In this document: positions 30,391 to 47,210 of the stretch, piece after piece
Layout: each line of letters starts with the position of its first letter
Position numbering within the stretch: position 1 is the first letter of the stretch
Made by a program: the position numbers and the translations under genes
Origin: Coccinella septempunctata
Taxonomy: Eukaryota > Arthropoda > Insecta > Coleoptera > Coccinellidae
Length of the DNA: 64,000 nucleotides
Direction: 5' to 3'
Assembly: GCF_907165205.1 (NCBI RefSeq)
Contig: NC_058192.1
Span: forward strand, 35,244,001-35,308,000
The notes under the pieces: generated by a model
The model's input: the letters and a program-made list of their open reading frames with translations, nothing else
Databases searched by the model: none
What the model was told of the DNA's origin: nothing

Positions 30391-31752
30391 TGTAATGAGA
30401 GAATGGTTTTTCAAACCTACCCCCTCATTTTAGAATAATTATTTTAGTTTTCATTTTTAAGTAATTTTGTTTTTGAATTAATTTTCCGAGAAATCTTTTC
30501 AAATTTCCAATTCAGGATTCCGACATCATTCGGAATTGTAAACATTCCGCACCGTTTTTATTCCGTTTTCATTTCCTAAAAACGATGTCGCACCGTATAA
30601 AACATCCTGAATTGGAAGATAACCGAGTTTTTTTGTTCGCTAGTACAGATAAGTCGAAATTAAGACGTCTTCATCGACGCATATTTTACCGAATTTCGAC
30701 TGTCAGGGCACATCTGATTTCCGCACCCCCCCTGTGGTTATAAAATCAGATGTTCCCCCGCAAGTCACGTCACTTACGATTAACTTGATGTCGACTTACT
30801 ACTCACGATTGATTTGCGATTAATTAGTGCCGTCCGCCGTAAAAGCTTGTCTTGCTGCCGTGTTGGAAGATTACTTTAGAGTTTCTTTTCTTTTTGCTAC
30901 GATTCAGAATATAATTTTTTTTTTCTTCGCTACTTTTATTCGGTGTTTCGGGAAATTTTGCGAGTGCAAGTGGCCAAACCGATTGGTAAGACGACACTCC
31001 GTTTTTTTTTTATATATCATTGGAACTTCAGTCTCCGTCTACATCCCTTCTATACCCTAGTCTGAGTTCCACCCCTACTGTCGTACCCTGCTGGTGTGGA
31101 TACCCGGTGGGTACCGAAGGCACTTTGGGGTGGCTCACCCTTCCCTGAAATTTCCCATCTCTCTTAGTTCCACCCCTACTGTCGTTAAAGTACCCTGCTG
31201 GTGTGGATACCCGGGGGGTACCGAAGGCACTTTGGGGTGGCGCACCTTTTCCTCATTTTTCCGTCTTTTACCTCGTTCCTGTGTTCACCCCCACGGTTAG
31301 GGAGGCATTCTGCTGGTGTGGATACCCGGGGAGTGCCGAACGCGCCTAAGGGTGAGCCGTCGTAACTCTGTGTTGTAATTTTTCATCCCCTAACCTGGCT
31401 GAAGTCCGATATCTGTCCGTTAAGTGTACGTCTTAGGTTCTGGCTGCCGAACAAGTCCGTAAACCCCCGTATAACTTTTGAGATCGGATCCCGTTTCATT
31501 TCGTCCGTTTTGCCCTGTAAATTCACTGATTTCGAGTCTTTCACTGTACGAATTTTATAGTGGTGCCATTTGTGTTTACTTGTAAGAGTCGACAAATATA
31601 ATTTGTGTGCGTTGATTTTGAATTTTACTGGTTGTCGCTAACACCCCAGACACCAAGGAACCTTGTCTTTGGCTAGTAGCTACAAGGGTAGGTTTGCTAT
31701 TCTCCCTTAAAGAATAGCTGGCGCTCGAGTACACCGAGGAAAACCCGTTACA
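30391..31752 (+). repeat. 3' LTR of element B (subfamily 1)
   Basis: 1362 bp, TGTAATGAGAGAATGG to AACCCGTTACA, collinear with the solo LTR 19580-20860. It has the U3 palindrome, TATAAAA at 30739-30745, a donor-like site at 30986, and hairpin modules at 31083-31114, 31190-31221 and 31303-31337. The sequence after 31752 (gtacttattt) is the presumed host flank. Confidence 0.9.
31083..31337 (+). repeat. three tandem RNA-hairpin modules in B 3' LTR
   Basis: Stems GTACCC/GGGTAC (twice) and GGCATTC/GAGTGCC enclose the loop core TGCTGGTGTGGATACCCGG. Compared with the solo LTR (GCACCCC/GGGGTGC; loop GCTGGCGTGGATACTCAG) both stem sides changed together while the loop stayed almost constant. Confidence 0.7.
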
Positions 31753-32566
31753 GTACTTATTTTGGGCAAAATACTGAACCAAAACGATAATTTATTGTTG
31801 CACCTGATTGATTGTCAGTATTTATACGTGAGACTTCTTTAGTAATAACCTATGTCTACGATCCGTGGTTGTCTTCCGCTCCGACCTAAAACTCCTTCTT
31901 ATTCCGGGCTCGAACCTGCTTAGTTTTCGACGTCTTGTGTTCCTGAGTGGTCCCTCCAACCTATCTAGCTATGGAAACATGTGGCTAATTCATATATGTG
32001 AGTGCACCATATTAACTGTATGGAATAAAAATTGATTCTTATACCAATGCGGAAACCAAATAAGTCTCAAAACTCGAACTAAAATTGCATGTTTTAAAGA
32101 ATAACTCGAGTATTTGCTTTTCATTTGCCACACAAAATCATCAGATATACACAATATTGTGTCTCTGACGAATGGAATCAGGTTTACTATCCTTGTAAAT
32201 ATTATAAATTATAATATATATAATAAATTTGTCATAATGATGCATTATTGTGAATATTCAGCATAATCACACAACCCTTCTTTTTCCTCCGAACGTCAAT
32301 AATTGAGGTTATGAAAGCCGAGTTATCAAAGTTCATTTAATTCGCCTATTTTGGCGGATTCTATCCGCTAGTAGTAAGAAATTGAATAAAACAGTTTCGA
32401 TAACAGCTACTTTCAGTACTGATGTTTGTACTTTTTTACGATTCAATAAATCATACTGTAAGTTTCATTGTCGGGATGACTGCTGAAAATTTAATATAAG
32501 TATATGTTATCTATATACTCTCATATCGGAATAATATGGATTTAAAGCTATGATTGCTACATAAAG
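31753..32566. other. no recognisable feature
   Basis: About 800 bp of AT-rich sequence flanking the B element. I saw no ORF, transposon end or structured element I can support. Confidence 0.3.
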
Positions 32567-32823
32567 TTAACAGAACATTTGAATGAAAACTGTGCATTTA
32601 TAAATAAATATACCATATACATAACATTCTCATTCAAAATGATACGTATCACAGATGATACTAAATTGATATACCATATACTTTTCATGAAAAACATAAC
32701 AAATTAATGTATATGATACATAAATATTATATTATGTTTGATATGTATCATGTGAAATGAGAACGTTATGTGTATGGAATATTTATTTATAAATCCACAG
32801 TTGTGTTTCAAATGTTCTGTTTA
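32567..32823. repeat. inverted duplication at a LINE 3' end
   Basis: AACAGAACATTTGAA..(32567-32650) pairs with ..TTCAAATGTTCTGTT (32743-32823) over about 80 bp. The spacer is itself partly palindromic (ATATGATACAT-type repeats). The right arm contains the C-terminal codons of the LINE at 32783-35337, so the left arm is an inverted copy of that end. Confidence 0.6.
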
Positions 32824-35337
32824 TGTTATGTAGCACCCTCATGCATGTAACATGTTGGTTTGCTGGGTTATAGAGTCCACCCCAGCCGATTATACCATAC
32901 ACAGCTATACTATTGAAAAGACCATAATAAACTTGTAAAAGTTGAGTTTTAGAAAGAATATTCTTTAATCTATAAAACACATGAACTAGATATTTTGTCC
33001 TCTTGATTATGCTTTCAACGTGCTTATTCAATCTCATATTACAGTCAAAATAAATTCCCAGATATTTAGTAGTTGAAGCACGAACAAGTTCAACCCCATT
33101 AACCGAAGTTCGGAAGACATCAGGAACTGAGTCACTATAGATCCCAAAAGTAATAACACAACACTTGTTGACGTTGAGAACAAGGTTATTATAATACAGC
33201 CATGCATAAATAGAATCCAATCTTTCTGACAATTGAAAAGCAAGATCATTCCAGTCAGGACCCCTTATAGGAACAGCAGTATCATCTGCATAAGCAAGCA
33301 AATCACCTTGAAAAACCAATAGATCATTAATATATAAAACGAATAGTAGTGGCCCTAGAATGGAACCTTGCGGAACAACAAAATTAATAACGACTGGCTG
33401 ACTTATAGCGCCATTTATTTTAACAACTTGAACTCTATCTTTGAGATAACTCTTAATGAGCTCCAAACAATTCCCCCTCACTCCCATATTATACAGCTTT
33501 GATACTAAATGTTCGTGATTGACAGTATCAAAAGCTTTAGAATGATCTAGGAAAGCTTCTGCCGCTGGTTTACTGCAATTAATATTTTCATAGATGAAAT
33601 CACTTCTATTGCATCATCTGTGCCCTTACTTTTCAGAAAACCAAATTGTCTTGCACTAATTAATTCGTATTTTATGGCAAACTTGAATAATCTAGAATGT
33701 ACTATTTTTTCAAAAACCTTAGCTAGGTTAGATATTAGTGCAATTGGACGATAGTTATTGACCAGTTTCCTTGATCCACTCTTATACACTTATACACTGG
33801 ACAGATCTCCGCAGCTTTGAAATGTGAGGGACATTTACCATTTAGCATAGCTTCATTTATTATATACGCTAACGGATAAGAAATAAATGGTGCAGCAAGT
33901 TTCAAGGTATACGCATGAATGTGATCATAACCTCCAGCTTTATTTTTCAAACCAATTAAAGTCCGCAATACCTCGGCATCAGTAGTAGGTTCGAGAAACA
34001 GAGTATGAGAATTGAAAGGAACATGCGGAATCTCAATATGACGTTTAGGCGGAACAGCATTAGCATTAAGATTTAAAACTACAGTGCTAAAGAATTCATT
34101 GAAATGGTTGGCTATTTCCAAATTATCCTTGCTAATACGATCATTTATCTGAATTTCACCTATTGCATGTTTTTTATTTTTATTGTCTAATTTAGTATGA
34201 ACATAATTCCACTTTTTTTTTGAATCAGCATTCTGTAACTGTCTGGCCTCATGCTTATTTTTAGCTGTGCTTAGTAGAGATTTGAGAATTTTTTCATAGC
34301 TTAAATACTGATCTTTTTTCAGAATATTATTTCGATAATTTTTCCAGATTTTAGACAATTTGTCTTTCGTGTTTATATAGTTTATTAAGGCAGGTGTAAT
34401 CCAGTTTTTACGAGGAATCTGATTTTTAGGAATTCGTTTAATCGACAATCTATTTATATTTTGTAACTTATATAAAATTAAATCAAGAGCTGCTTCACTA
34501 TTCTGAGAACTTACAACTTCATTCCAATTTTCATTTTAGCATAGCTCCAAAAGTCGCCTCTTGTCAATCTTTATCGCGTTGCTTACTTATAACACTGTTA
34601 TTGTTTATGGCGAAAAAAATTGGATAATGATCAGTAATATTATGCATTAATTTACCAGCCGTTGAATGTGGTATTCCCTTGACAAAAACATGATCAATAC
34701 AAGATCCCTCTGTAGAGTTTTTATTTGGATGAGTACAGGAATTGACCATGGACTGATATCCGTTTTGCAAAAATTGATAAAAGTAGTCTTCAGTCTTCAT
34801 ATTAAATTCCATAAGATCTAAATTAATATCACCAATAATGACATGATTTTCAACCGTCTTATTGCTAACTATGAATTGATTTAAGTCATGTATGAACCCA
34901 TCCTCTTCATAATCATGACAGCGATATGGACCAGTAATTTTCAAGCAACTTTTGTTGGAAAGTTCTGTTATCAGACTAGAAGTATCTAAGTTTCCAAACT
35001 TTTCATTAACAATTTTGTATGCTACTTCATTTTTTACATAAGTAACAACTCCATCACACATGTTAATTCTACTATTATTTAGGAAATGTGAGTATCCATC
35101 TAGGCCAACAAAACTGATATTTTCCACCAATCTAGCCTCAGAACAAATTATCACTTCAGGCTTATGTTGCAAGAAATTAATTAAAGCTTCAAGATTAACT
35201 AAGCTTTTTTTTTATACTTCTAATATTAACATGCAAAATAAGTAATTCAGAATTTAGTAGTGTTAGACTCCGATTAAAATCCCCAACATCATCAATACAT
35301 AATTCTTCATTTAAATTAATTTCTCCTATATCCATAA
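32783..35337 (-). pseudogene. Jockey-like LINE ORF2: APE endonuclease and RT
   Basis: Nearly full-length pol of a non-LTR element. It begins with ATG at 35335 (MDIGEINLNEELCIDDVG). A shift in an A-run at about 35205 follows. The AP endonuclease includes ICSEARLVENISF, HVIIGDINLDLMEF, CIDHVFVKGIPH and ITDHYPIFF. RT begins in the 34448 frame, then NYRPIALISNLAKVFEK, RQFGFLKSKGTDDAI, VVPQGSILGPLLFVLYINDL, the catalytic LLAYADDTAVP, and ends at 32783. Frame breaks at about 35205, 34500-34560, 33785 and 33490-33550 inactivate it. The 3' end is inverted-duplicated. Confidence 0.88.
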
Positions 35338-35344
35338 AAATATT

Positions 35345-36099
35345 ATATATATTTTTTTTTTAATTTCACACTCCTCGTGGACTTCTTCAGAGCATCTCGG
35401 GCAAATCAGCCAAGAGATCTCCTATTGACGTTGTGTTGTTAATGCGGATAAATAACCTGCCTTATTATGTTCACAGTTCCCAATATCACCGCTTTCTGCA
35501 TCCACGTGATAGCATTGGATGGCAGGTTCAGCTCTTTTAGATGTTTCATCGTATTTTTATGTACTAGGCCATTCGTACTTATTATCAGCGGCAGTATATC
35601 CACTCGTTCCAGCCTCCACATATCTCTCATCTGTCGAGATAGTGCCTCGTATTTTTGTATCTTCTCCCCATAAGATTTTTTCAGGTTGGAGTCCAAAGGC
35701 ACTGCGAAGTCCAATATCACTGCGTGCTTCTCCATCTTTTTCCAAATAACGACATCCGGTCTATTGTGCTCCACGCCTATATCGGTGATCACTGTCAGAT
35801 CCCAGTATATTTTGTATGCTTCATTCTCCACAACCGGTTGAGGAGCGTAAAGGTGATATGGCGTGAAGTGCGGAACAGTTGGTACTGTAAACACAGCCGC
35901 TGGTGCACCACTTTTCCCATGCTGTTGTGTCGGGCTAAGTATTTTGTTCCAGCGATTGCCGAGCAGGCTGAAGATAGATGCTGCACAGTTTCCTCCGCAG
36001 ATTGGCACAATCTGCATCTTGTGTTCTCGATGGAAAGCTTCATTATGTATTTACTGTAATTTCGCGTCGGCACAACCTGGTCCTGGATCGCGAACAGGG
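35345..36099 (-). pseudogene. R4/Dong-like LINE 3' fragment (RLE domain), copy b
   Basis: C-terminus of an RLE-type LINE. Minus strand from 36099: IQDQVVPTRNYSKYIMK, zinc motif CRLCQSAEETVQHLSSAC (C-x2-C-x8-H-x4-C), a frameshift near 35870-35890, then the restriction-like endonuclease HNRPDVVIWKK and AVILDFAVPLD, stop at 35439. A 3' UTR follows and an A-rich tail running into TATATATA (35345-35360). The 5' truncation point abuts a short (TA)n run (36100-36111). It is homologous to 40900-41559 of copy a. Confidence 0.85.
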
Positions 36100-36111
36100 T
36101 ATATATATATA

Positions 36112-37785
36112 TTAGACTGATTCAAAAAAATCGACGAGAAACACACCCCTAATTATCTTCGGGGCATTGAAAAATGACGTCTGTGAAAATATTAGCCGAA
36201 AATATTATTATTTAGAGGTCGCTCATCGAGGATTTCTATTTTCCCTACTAATAGCAGGTGAAAAAAATTCATTTCTGGTTAAAAAATTCCAGTTCGCAAA
36301 CCAATGGACGGATTCTATTGAGCTATATATTTTTATGTAGGGAATTAGGTACTCTACAAAAACTGTCTCATATAATTTTTCCATAAAACGGATTTTCGAA
36401 AAGTTATTAGAGCTTGAAATAAAATTTTGTCGAAGTAGCTGTTTTTACTCGGATATTGGGAAAAAATTATTGAAATTTACTTTGAAAATCAGAAAATAGT
36501 TCTGGAAAGATACAATTAATATAATTCTATGTGGATTCAAATAATTTGTGAAATCCTCAAATAGTCAACCTCAACAATTGTAAGAGAGTTAGAAATTTAT
36601 ACTCTTCATAATCAAATTATTCAGCATCTATTATTTCTCATTCACTTGGGTCAGAAAGAATGATTGGTTTTGTGACAGATTAGTGTTTGTTCTTGAACCC
36701 AGTACTTGTCTTCAGTTTCAGTCATAATACAATTTTGTGTATTTATTATTTTTATGAATCCAAAATAGCCACTATCACAAAATAGGTAGTGAACTATCAA
36801 TTTTTCAACAAATGTCTCGATATTTGTGGGATTGGTAGGTTTAATGATATTAGATATAAGTCGCATATAGAAAGCATTTATTCGGTTGTGAAAAATAATA
36901 TTGGTGTTGGTATATTCAACATCTATAATACATAATATGTTCTAAACAGATAATTTCAATTTTTTTTGTTGCAACCCGGAAAACGATGACGATGTTCGTT
37001 TATCAATTGTAAAAGAAACTGTAACTGTTTATTCTTCATTCTTCTTTTAGTAATTATTGCATTCAATTAAACCAATAACTCGCTCCACTGAATTGTTAAC
37101 AACAGAAAGATCCTATCATCTATATGTTACTTTCACTACAAAATGTCTTCTCCAATGAAATCATATAGCGAGAATTTTGTGAATGCGGCCATTTTGGGTT
37201 TGCAAAAATAATGAATACACAAAATTGTATTATGGATGAAACTGAAGACAAGTAACGAGTTTAAGATCAAACACTAATCTGAAAGAGGGCACAAAACCAA
37301 TCATTCTTTCTGACCCAAGTGAATGAGAAATAAGAGATGCTAAATAATTCGATTCTGAAGAGTATGAAACACTAACTCCCTAACAATTGTTGAGGTTGAC
37401 AATTTGGGGATGTCATAAATGATTTAAATCTAAATAAAATCATATCAATTGTAACTTTCGAGAACGATTTCCTGATTGTCAAAGTAAATTCCAATAATTT
37501 CTTCCCGATATCCGAGTAAAAAGAGCTACTTCGACAAAAATTTAATTTCGAGCTCTAATAACTTTTCGAAAAGCCGTTTTATGGAAAAATTGTAAGTGGC
37601 AGTTTTTGTAGAGCACCTAACTCCCTACATAAAAATATATCGCTCAATGGAATCCGTCCATTGGTGAGCGACCTCTAAATAATAAGTTTTTGGACTAATA
37701 TTTTCACAGACGTCATTTTTCAGTGCCCTGAAAATAATAAGGGGTGTGTTTCTCGAAAAAAAGAAAGTCGATTTTTTTGAATCAG

Positions 37786-37790
<5 letters not shown>
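36112..37790. mobile_element. foldback element with about 0.6-kb terminal inverted repeats
   Basis: The left arm (36112 to about 36780, starting TTAGACTGATTCAAAAAAATCGAC) and right arm (about 37175-37790) are inverted copies along their whole length, with scattered substitutions and small indels. About 400 bp of unrelated sequence separates them. Flanks on both sides are (TA)n, so a TA duplication cannot be told from the microsatellite. No transposase ORF. It is probably a non-autonomous TA-inserting element; the class is not identified. Confidence 0.75.
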
Positions 37791-37851
<61 letters not shown>

Positions 37852-37879
37852 AGCGATAGACGCATCGACATATATATAT

Positions 37880-37915
<36 letters not shown>
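37791..37915. repeat. (TA)n microsatellite
   Basis: Two (TA)n tracts (37791-37849 and about 37870-37914) separated by TCCAGCGATAGACGCATCGACA. They form the 5' flank of the R4-like LINE. Apparent ORFs here are repeat artefacts. Confidence 0.95.
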
Positions 37916-42463
<4,548 letters not shown>

Positions 42464-42465
42464 TA

Positions 42466-42729
42466 CAGGGTGATTTATTGGGAAATTCGCATACAATCAT
42501 GGTATTTTATGGGTCTACCATTCTTCGTAACCATGATACAAACTGGTTCACTAATTTTCTCAATTTTTTGAATTAATTTAAACTTATCAACCACCCCATA
42601 CATTTTGTGATATTTGATTCGTATATTCAATGTCAGGAGTGCTATCGATTACCATAATAAAAAATTTCTCATTCCAGGTCCGGCTCAAAAAAATTTAATG
42701 AGTAGGTTTCGAGTCGAAACAACACCCTG
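42466..42729. mobile_element. 264-bp MITE (CAGGGTG...CACCCTG, TSD TA)
   Basis: Starts CAGGGTGATTTATTGGG and ends GTCGAAACAACACCCTG, flanked by TA on both sides (42464-42465, 42730-42731). The right end resembles 54243-54300 (AGGGTGTTGTTTCGAC..CGGAGCCTAC), so it is a repeated family. Probably a Tc1/mariner-mobilised non-autonomous element. Confidence 0.6.
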
Positions 42730-42889
42730 TATATGAATATTTTGAAATCTTGTTCACAAGTTTGGAAAGACTAGACAAATATAAGTGAGATTGAATGTAT
42801 ACCTGTTAGCTTGATTCAAATCTAGATGTTTCGAAATTATTGACAGATAATATGCAGTAGCTTCAGGAGAGTTAATGTTGGTTATCTTC

Positions 42890-44274
42890 TGTAACGTGGT
42901 TTACTCGGAGAAACCTTATCTCGAGCGCCAGCTATTCTTTTCAATAGGAAGAATAGCAAACCTACCAGAGTAGCTGCTAGCCGGAGACAGAGCTCGCTGT
43001 TATCTAGGGTGGTAGCGATAACGAAGAAGTCAAAATCGAATTGTGTAAAAGTTTATTCACATCTTCGGAAACTGATTAATGTACAAGGAAGATATGTGTG
43101 ATATAAAATATGAGTGATTCTATAAGCGAACATACATTCGGGAAATCCTATCCGGTCACGAGCACTTTATGAAATGTATACCGAGTGTAGTGAAAAATTA
43201 AAGGTTCAATAAAAATGCGCCAACCAGAACTGACGGAACGAATACTAAGGACTTGCTATACGGTATCGGTATGTAGTTGTATTTCTCCGGAAATGAAACA
43301 CAATAAGGGCGGATCTGTTCGAGACTTTTATTCGCTACCCCAAGGGCTATACGCACCATGACTGATAGCGAAGAAAAGGTCTATTTTTAGCGCAACTACG
43401 GGATTTCACTGAGTACGAGCGGTATCTCTTATTCTCTGCCCCAAGGGCTATAACGCGCCATGACTGACAGAAAAGAAGAGATTTCGGATTCAACACTTAT
43501 GAACGCGGACAGGGGGGTTGACGGGACTTTCCCTTCAGTACCCCAAGGGCTTACGCGCCATGACTGATAGTGAAGGGAAAAGTCAGACTCGCGAAACAGG
43601 GTAAAGAACGATAAAATAGAACAGAAAACGATACAGTACAGCAGTGTCAAAGTTAAAGAAGTAACGGCGTAGGTCTAACAAGGAAACTGAACGGTACAGA
43701 CGGGGACCTACCTCCTTTGTTTCAAGCACTCGCGGAACTCAAAGGAAAGAAAAGAAAACTAAAAAATTAATTCTAAATAGCACTGATGCAAACACAAAAA
43801 AAATTATTCTTCAACGGCGAAAATACGGAAAATTAACTGCATTAAAAGAACTGAATTTAAAACAGAAGTCAGCACGTTAAAAGCGAAAAATCGGAATACT
43901 GAAATACTGAAGTAAAGTCAAAGAGTAAGTCGAAGAACTGAAGTAAAAGTGACCGTCGCGGGGGAAAATTTGCTTTTATAGGCAAATCCCCTCTCACGGA
44001 AAAAATCTGAAAATTCCAGAATGCGACAAGAATGAAAAACGTCGTCAGCTCCGGTTTATCGCATATCAACAGATGAAAAACGTCGAAATCTTCAACGGCA
44101 TGTAAGAAAAACAACGTGAAACACAGATAAACGGTTTTTTACATTTACCCTGCCCATCGGAATGAACGTACTGAATATTCGAGAATTAAAATATTTTCAA
44201 AGACGGAAATTTAAAACGAAAGAAATGCACTAAAATGAATTCCAATTTTCCTCAGAAGACTGGAATTCATTACA
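42890..44274 (-). repeat. solo gypsy LTR (subfamily 2)
   Basis: 1385 bp bounded by TGTAACG (42890) and ATTACA (44274), flanked by the 4-bp duplication CTTC on both sides. It is collinear with the element A 5' LTR (21149-22531). It has TATAAAA on the minus strand (43974-43980) inside the palindrome GGGGAAAATTTGC/GCAAATCCCC, and hairpin modules from 43331. No internal sequence remains. Confidence 0.9.
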
Positions 44275-45178
44275 CTTCTTTGGCTAAAAGTTGATTACGT
44301 TACATAAGTTGTAGATTTAAAAAAAATCAACATGCATATGATGCAGTAGTTGGTAATCTCTCGAAGGACTTAACGGATAATTACAAGAATCTTAAATTCT
44401 TCAACAAAAATCATCTTGCATCAATGGAAGTCGAAAGAATCAAAGGAAGTTTCACGGCAAGAGGAACTTCAAAAATTTCACATGAATTGACAATTAATAG
44501 GACAACCGGATCGCCTTCATGGCAGTTTATTTTTAATTTATTGATTCCTTAAGACATTTAAAACGTGTAGGATAAGTCAAATGAATAATAAAAAATTAAT
44601 TTTCTGGAACTTATTCTACGATGAGATTCATCGAAAATCCTGTAAGGTCGTAACTTTTCGCATTCGTTCACCATAAAATAAAATTCTCAAATGTCACCAC
44701 TCCTTTGGGTCTCCCAATAGAAGGAAATTCTTCGTCATTCTCTTCACTCACAATATTTCTGATTGTGGAAACATTCAACTAAAATATAAGTCGTTAAGAT
44801 TCAGATGAATCATTATATAAATTCGCTTACATTGAATATGTTTGCTGCGGTCAGATATATTGTAGATATAGGGTGTAGGGTTACCTACTATTCGAATGAG
44901 CGAACCTGAATTCTATATAGCACTTCCTGAAACCCTGTCTTCTCTCTTTTTCAATCTCTTTCGTCATTTTTGTGATGTTAATGTATATTAGTTGTGGCAA
45001 CGGCGTTATGACATTAACGACATTTCATGATACCATCCTTACTCCGTTCTAGTTACAAAAACTTGAGAAAATTATTTTATGGCCAACCGAGTGCTAAAAT
45101 AAAAGTGAATGGAGTATACTACATACACATTCCTGTTATTTCCAAATTATCAAAACGCATTTCCAGTGGAATGTAAAA
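44275..45178. other. no recognisable feature
   Basis: AT-rich DNA without ORFs or repeats that I can name. Confidence 0.3.
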
Positions 45179-46384
45179 TGTAATAATGCACCCCGTATCT
45201 CGATCAGTGGAAGAGCGGCTTTCCACTGGTCATGGGGTGATTATTTTTAGATGTTAAATACACAATAAGAAGGCCCTCGAAAGGGAAAAAAAATGTGTGG
45301 ATCCGGCCCGTCGCACGAAGGACAGGTCTTGAAGTTGATATTATTTCTGGGGAGAAGTTTAAATGAAACTCAGGAATAACTTTAACAATTAAATCTATTG
45401 GAAAAATAAAATTGGAACTTCTCTACAAAATACGTACTCGGTCGAAGACGACCAACAAAAATCTTCAATTTCTTAAACACATGCAAATAAGCAATAAAAC
45501 ATACTTTCATAACCAAAATCTTGGGTTAAAATTCAACTTCCCAACTTAGCGCTCAATAATAAATCAATACTTTATCAATGAATTTTAGAGGAGCTTTCAA
45601 GACTCTGGACGAATAAAAATTGGAACTTTCTACCTTTTTCTGCGACTGCTGTTTGTCTGACGCTGCCGATGAGAACTTTTCGACACCAGACCTTACCCGC
45701 ACTTATCGGCGAATTCTTTACACTCAACCGAACTTCCCGCACTTTTCCGTCGCAAACGTTTTTCGCTTTAAGATTCCCTATCCAAAAATTCCAACACAAT
45801 TTTATATCTGGTCTTACTACGAATCAAGAAAATTAACGATCACTCCTCGAATGTTACTTTACTGACTTCCGATAAACTGAATTTAACTTCAAATTATTTC
45901 CGTTCTCTTTAACTACCTATTTCCCGATATTCCGTTTCTACTTGAACAAAACCAACAAAACAAAGGACTAGACTTTTCTTTATACTGAACTTTTCCAAAT
46001 ATTTATGAGCCGACCGAGTCTCCGATTCTATTCCGTGATCTACCTATACTTTTCTCTTACTTCGTGAAAACCTATTTATTCTAAGTCCCTTTTCTCTATC
46101 TTGAATGACTGACTCTACAAAGACTTATAATTCCTCAACTTATCCGTACCGACTCGAAGGGGTATATTTTCGATAATTTTCAGATCACGTCCCCGGACCG
46201 ACTTAAAGGGGTATTATTTTTGATCACGCTCCCCGGACCGACTGACTGACTTTTTCTGATGTACTTTTTCCCCGGTCTTTCTCTCCCACCCTATGGGTGG
46301 TACCAAAACGTCCCAAAATCGAAATCATTGGACGATCATTCTTGCTGAGTTGAAAAATCAGTGTTCCCAAGCTCGGCGGTTACA
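45179..46384. repeat. possible LTR of a third, divergent gypsy subfamily
   Basis: A 1206-bp segment with TGTAATAATGC..GCGGTTACA ends, like the TGTAAYG..CRTTACA ends of the LTRs above. It contains two tandem GGGG-N-CCCC hairpin units (CGACTYRAAGGGGTATA..TCCCCGGACCGACT, about 46148-46250) and a CCCACCCTATGGGTGG hairpin. No target-site duplication is clear and no homologous copy is present, so this is tentative. Confidence 0.3.
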
Positions 46385-46542
46385 AGAAAATTTCGGCTAC
46401 TTCTAATTCTGAGAACTGTTTTCCTCTCAGGGCCTCCAGACTAATAAATCTTTCTTAATCTACATGACTAACTATTTTCGCTTGTTCCGAAGTCCCTATC
46501 ACCGGATATTGAAATCAATTAAAGATCTCCTTACTGAGTGTC

Positions 46543-46959
46543 ATGAAAAACATTTTCAACTCTTATCGATCAGGTTATCATTTAAACTCCCGCGACTTAA
46601 TACCGTCTGATCTCAAGCGCCTCAAAGTATCATATTTCCGCATAATAAATGCCTCTGCAGCACGGCTGCAACAATGTATAAAAAATTCTAGCGATACCTC
46701 TTTCGAATTATGCCAAATTTATTCGGAATCTCGTATTCCGATTTATTACAAAAAGAACTGTGTTATTTATATTATAGATTCATCCCCTCATTCTCAATAT
46801 TTGAAACAGGAAATATTCATACTGTATGCAATTATACGGTATTATATACATGTATTTGATTCTTATACGAAAAAAATTCATAACAAGGGCAGACCTGTAC
46901 TAAAGCGACTGATACTTGATCTTGATGATATGTCCATTGGGTTTCGAGAAAAAATATGA
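46543..46959 (+). CDS. unidentified 138-codon ORF
   Basis: It starts MKNIFNSYRSGYHLNSRDLI and ends DMSIGFREKI. I recognise no family. It is basic and Ile/Tyr-rich, with a hydrophobic stretch EIFILYAIIRYYIHVF. It lies in AT-rich transposon-dense DNA with no supporting neighbours; it may be a chance ORF. Confidence 0.15.
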   Translation: MKNIFNSYRSGYHLNSRDLIPSDLKRLKVSYFRIINASAARLQQCIKNSSDTSFELCQIYSESRIPIYYKKNCVIYIIDSSPHSQYLKQEIFILYAIIRYYIHVFDSYTKKIHNKGRPVLKRLILDLDDMSIGFREKI

Positions 46960-47210
46960 AATAGGTAAATTTTAATTTCTCAACTTGCGAACTTTCGATG
47001 GAAATTCTTAAGTTATAACGTCTTCGGGGCTAGGAGTGGTGACGTCATCGATGTTTTTCTGAATACCGAAATGTCATATGTAATACCAAAGAGAAAGTTC
47101 CTCTACTCCCTAAAGCTCTTTTTGAACTATTCATTATATACACATTCGGAAATTTCACTGTATAGGCGTCAATGACGGACGGACCTGGTGAATGTGTATA
47201 TATTTATGTA

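Larger units (their letters stand above)
22810..31752 (+). mobile_element. Ty3/gypsy element B carrying kinase and zinc-knuckle genes
   Basis: Plus-strand order: gag (from 22810, 5' end lost), -1 frameshift site (23689), pol to 26590, a decayed zinc-knuckle copy (26732-26970), kinase (27230-28224), zinc-knuckle protein (28339-29055), a 1.3 kb 3' region, and 3' LTR (30391-31752). The 5' LTR and leader are missing. Plus-strand leader and gag start at 8114-10655 could be its displaced 5' part. Pol has several frameshifts and a deletion, so B is older than A. Confidence 0.85.

Noticed and set aside
45190..45240. Hairpin ATCAGTGGAA..TTCCACTGGTCAT considered as a tRNA or attachment site
   Set aside because: Only a simple stem-loop; no tRNA arms or conserved tRNA bases.
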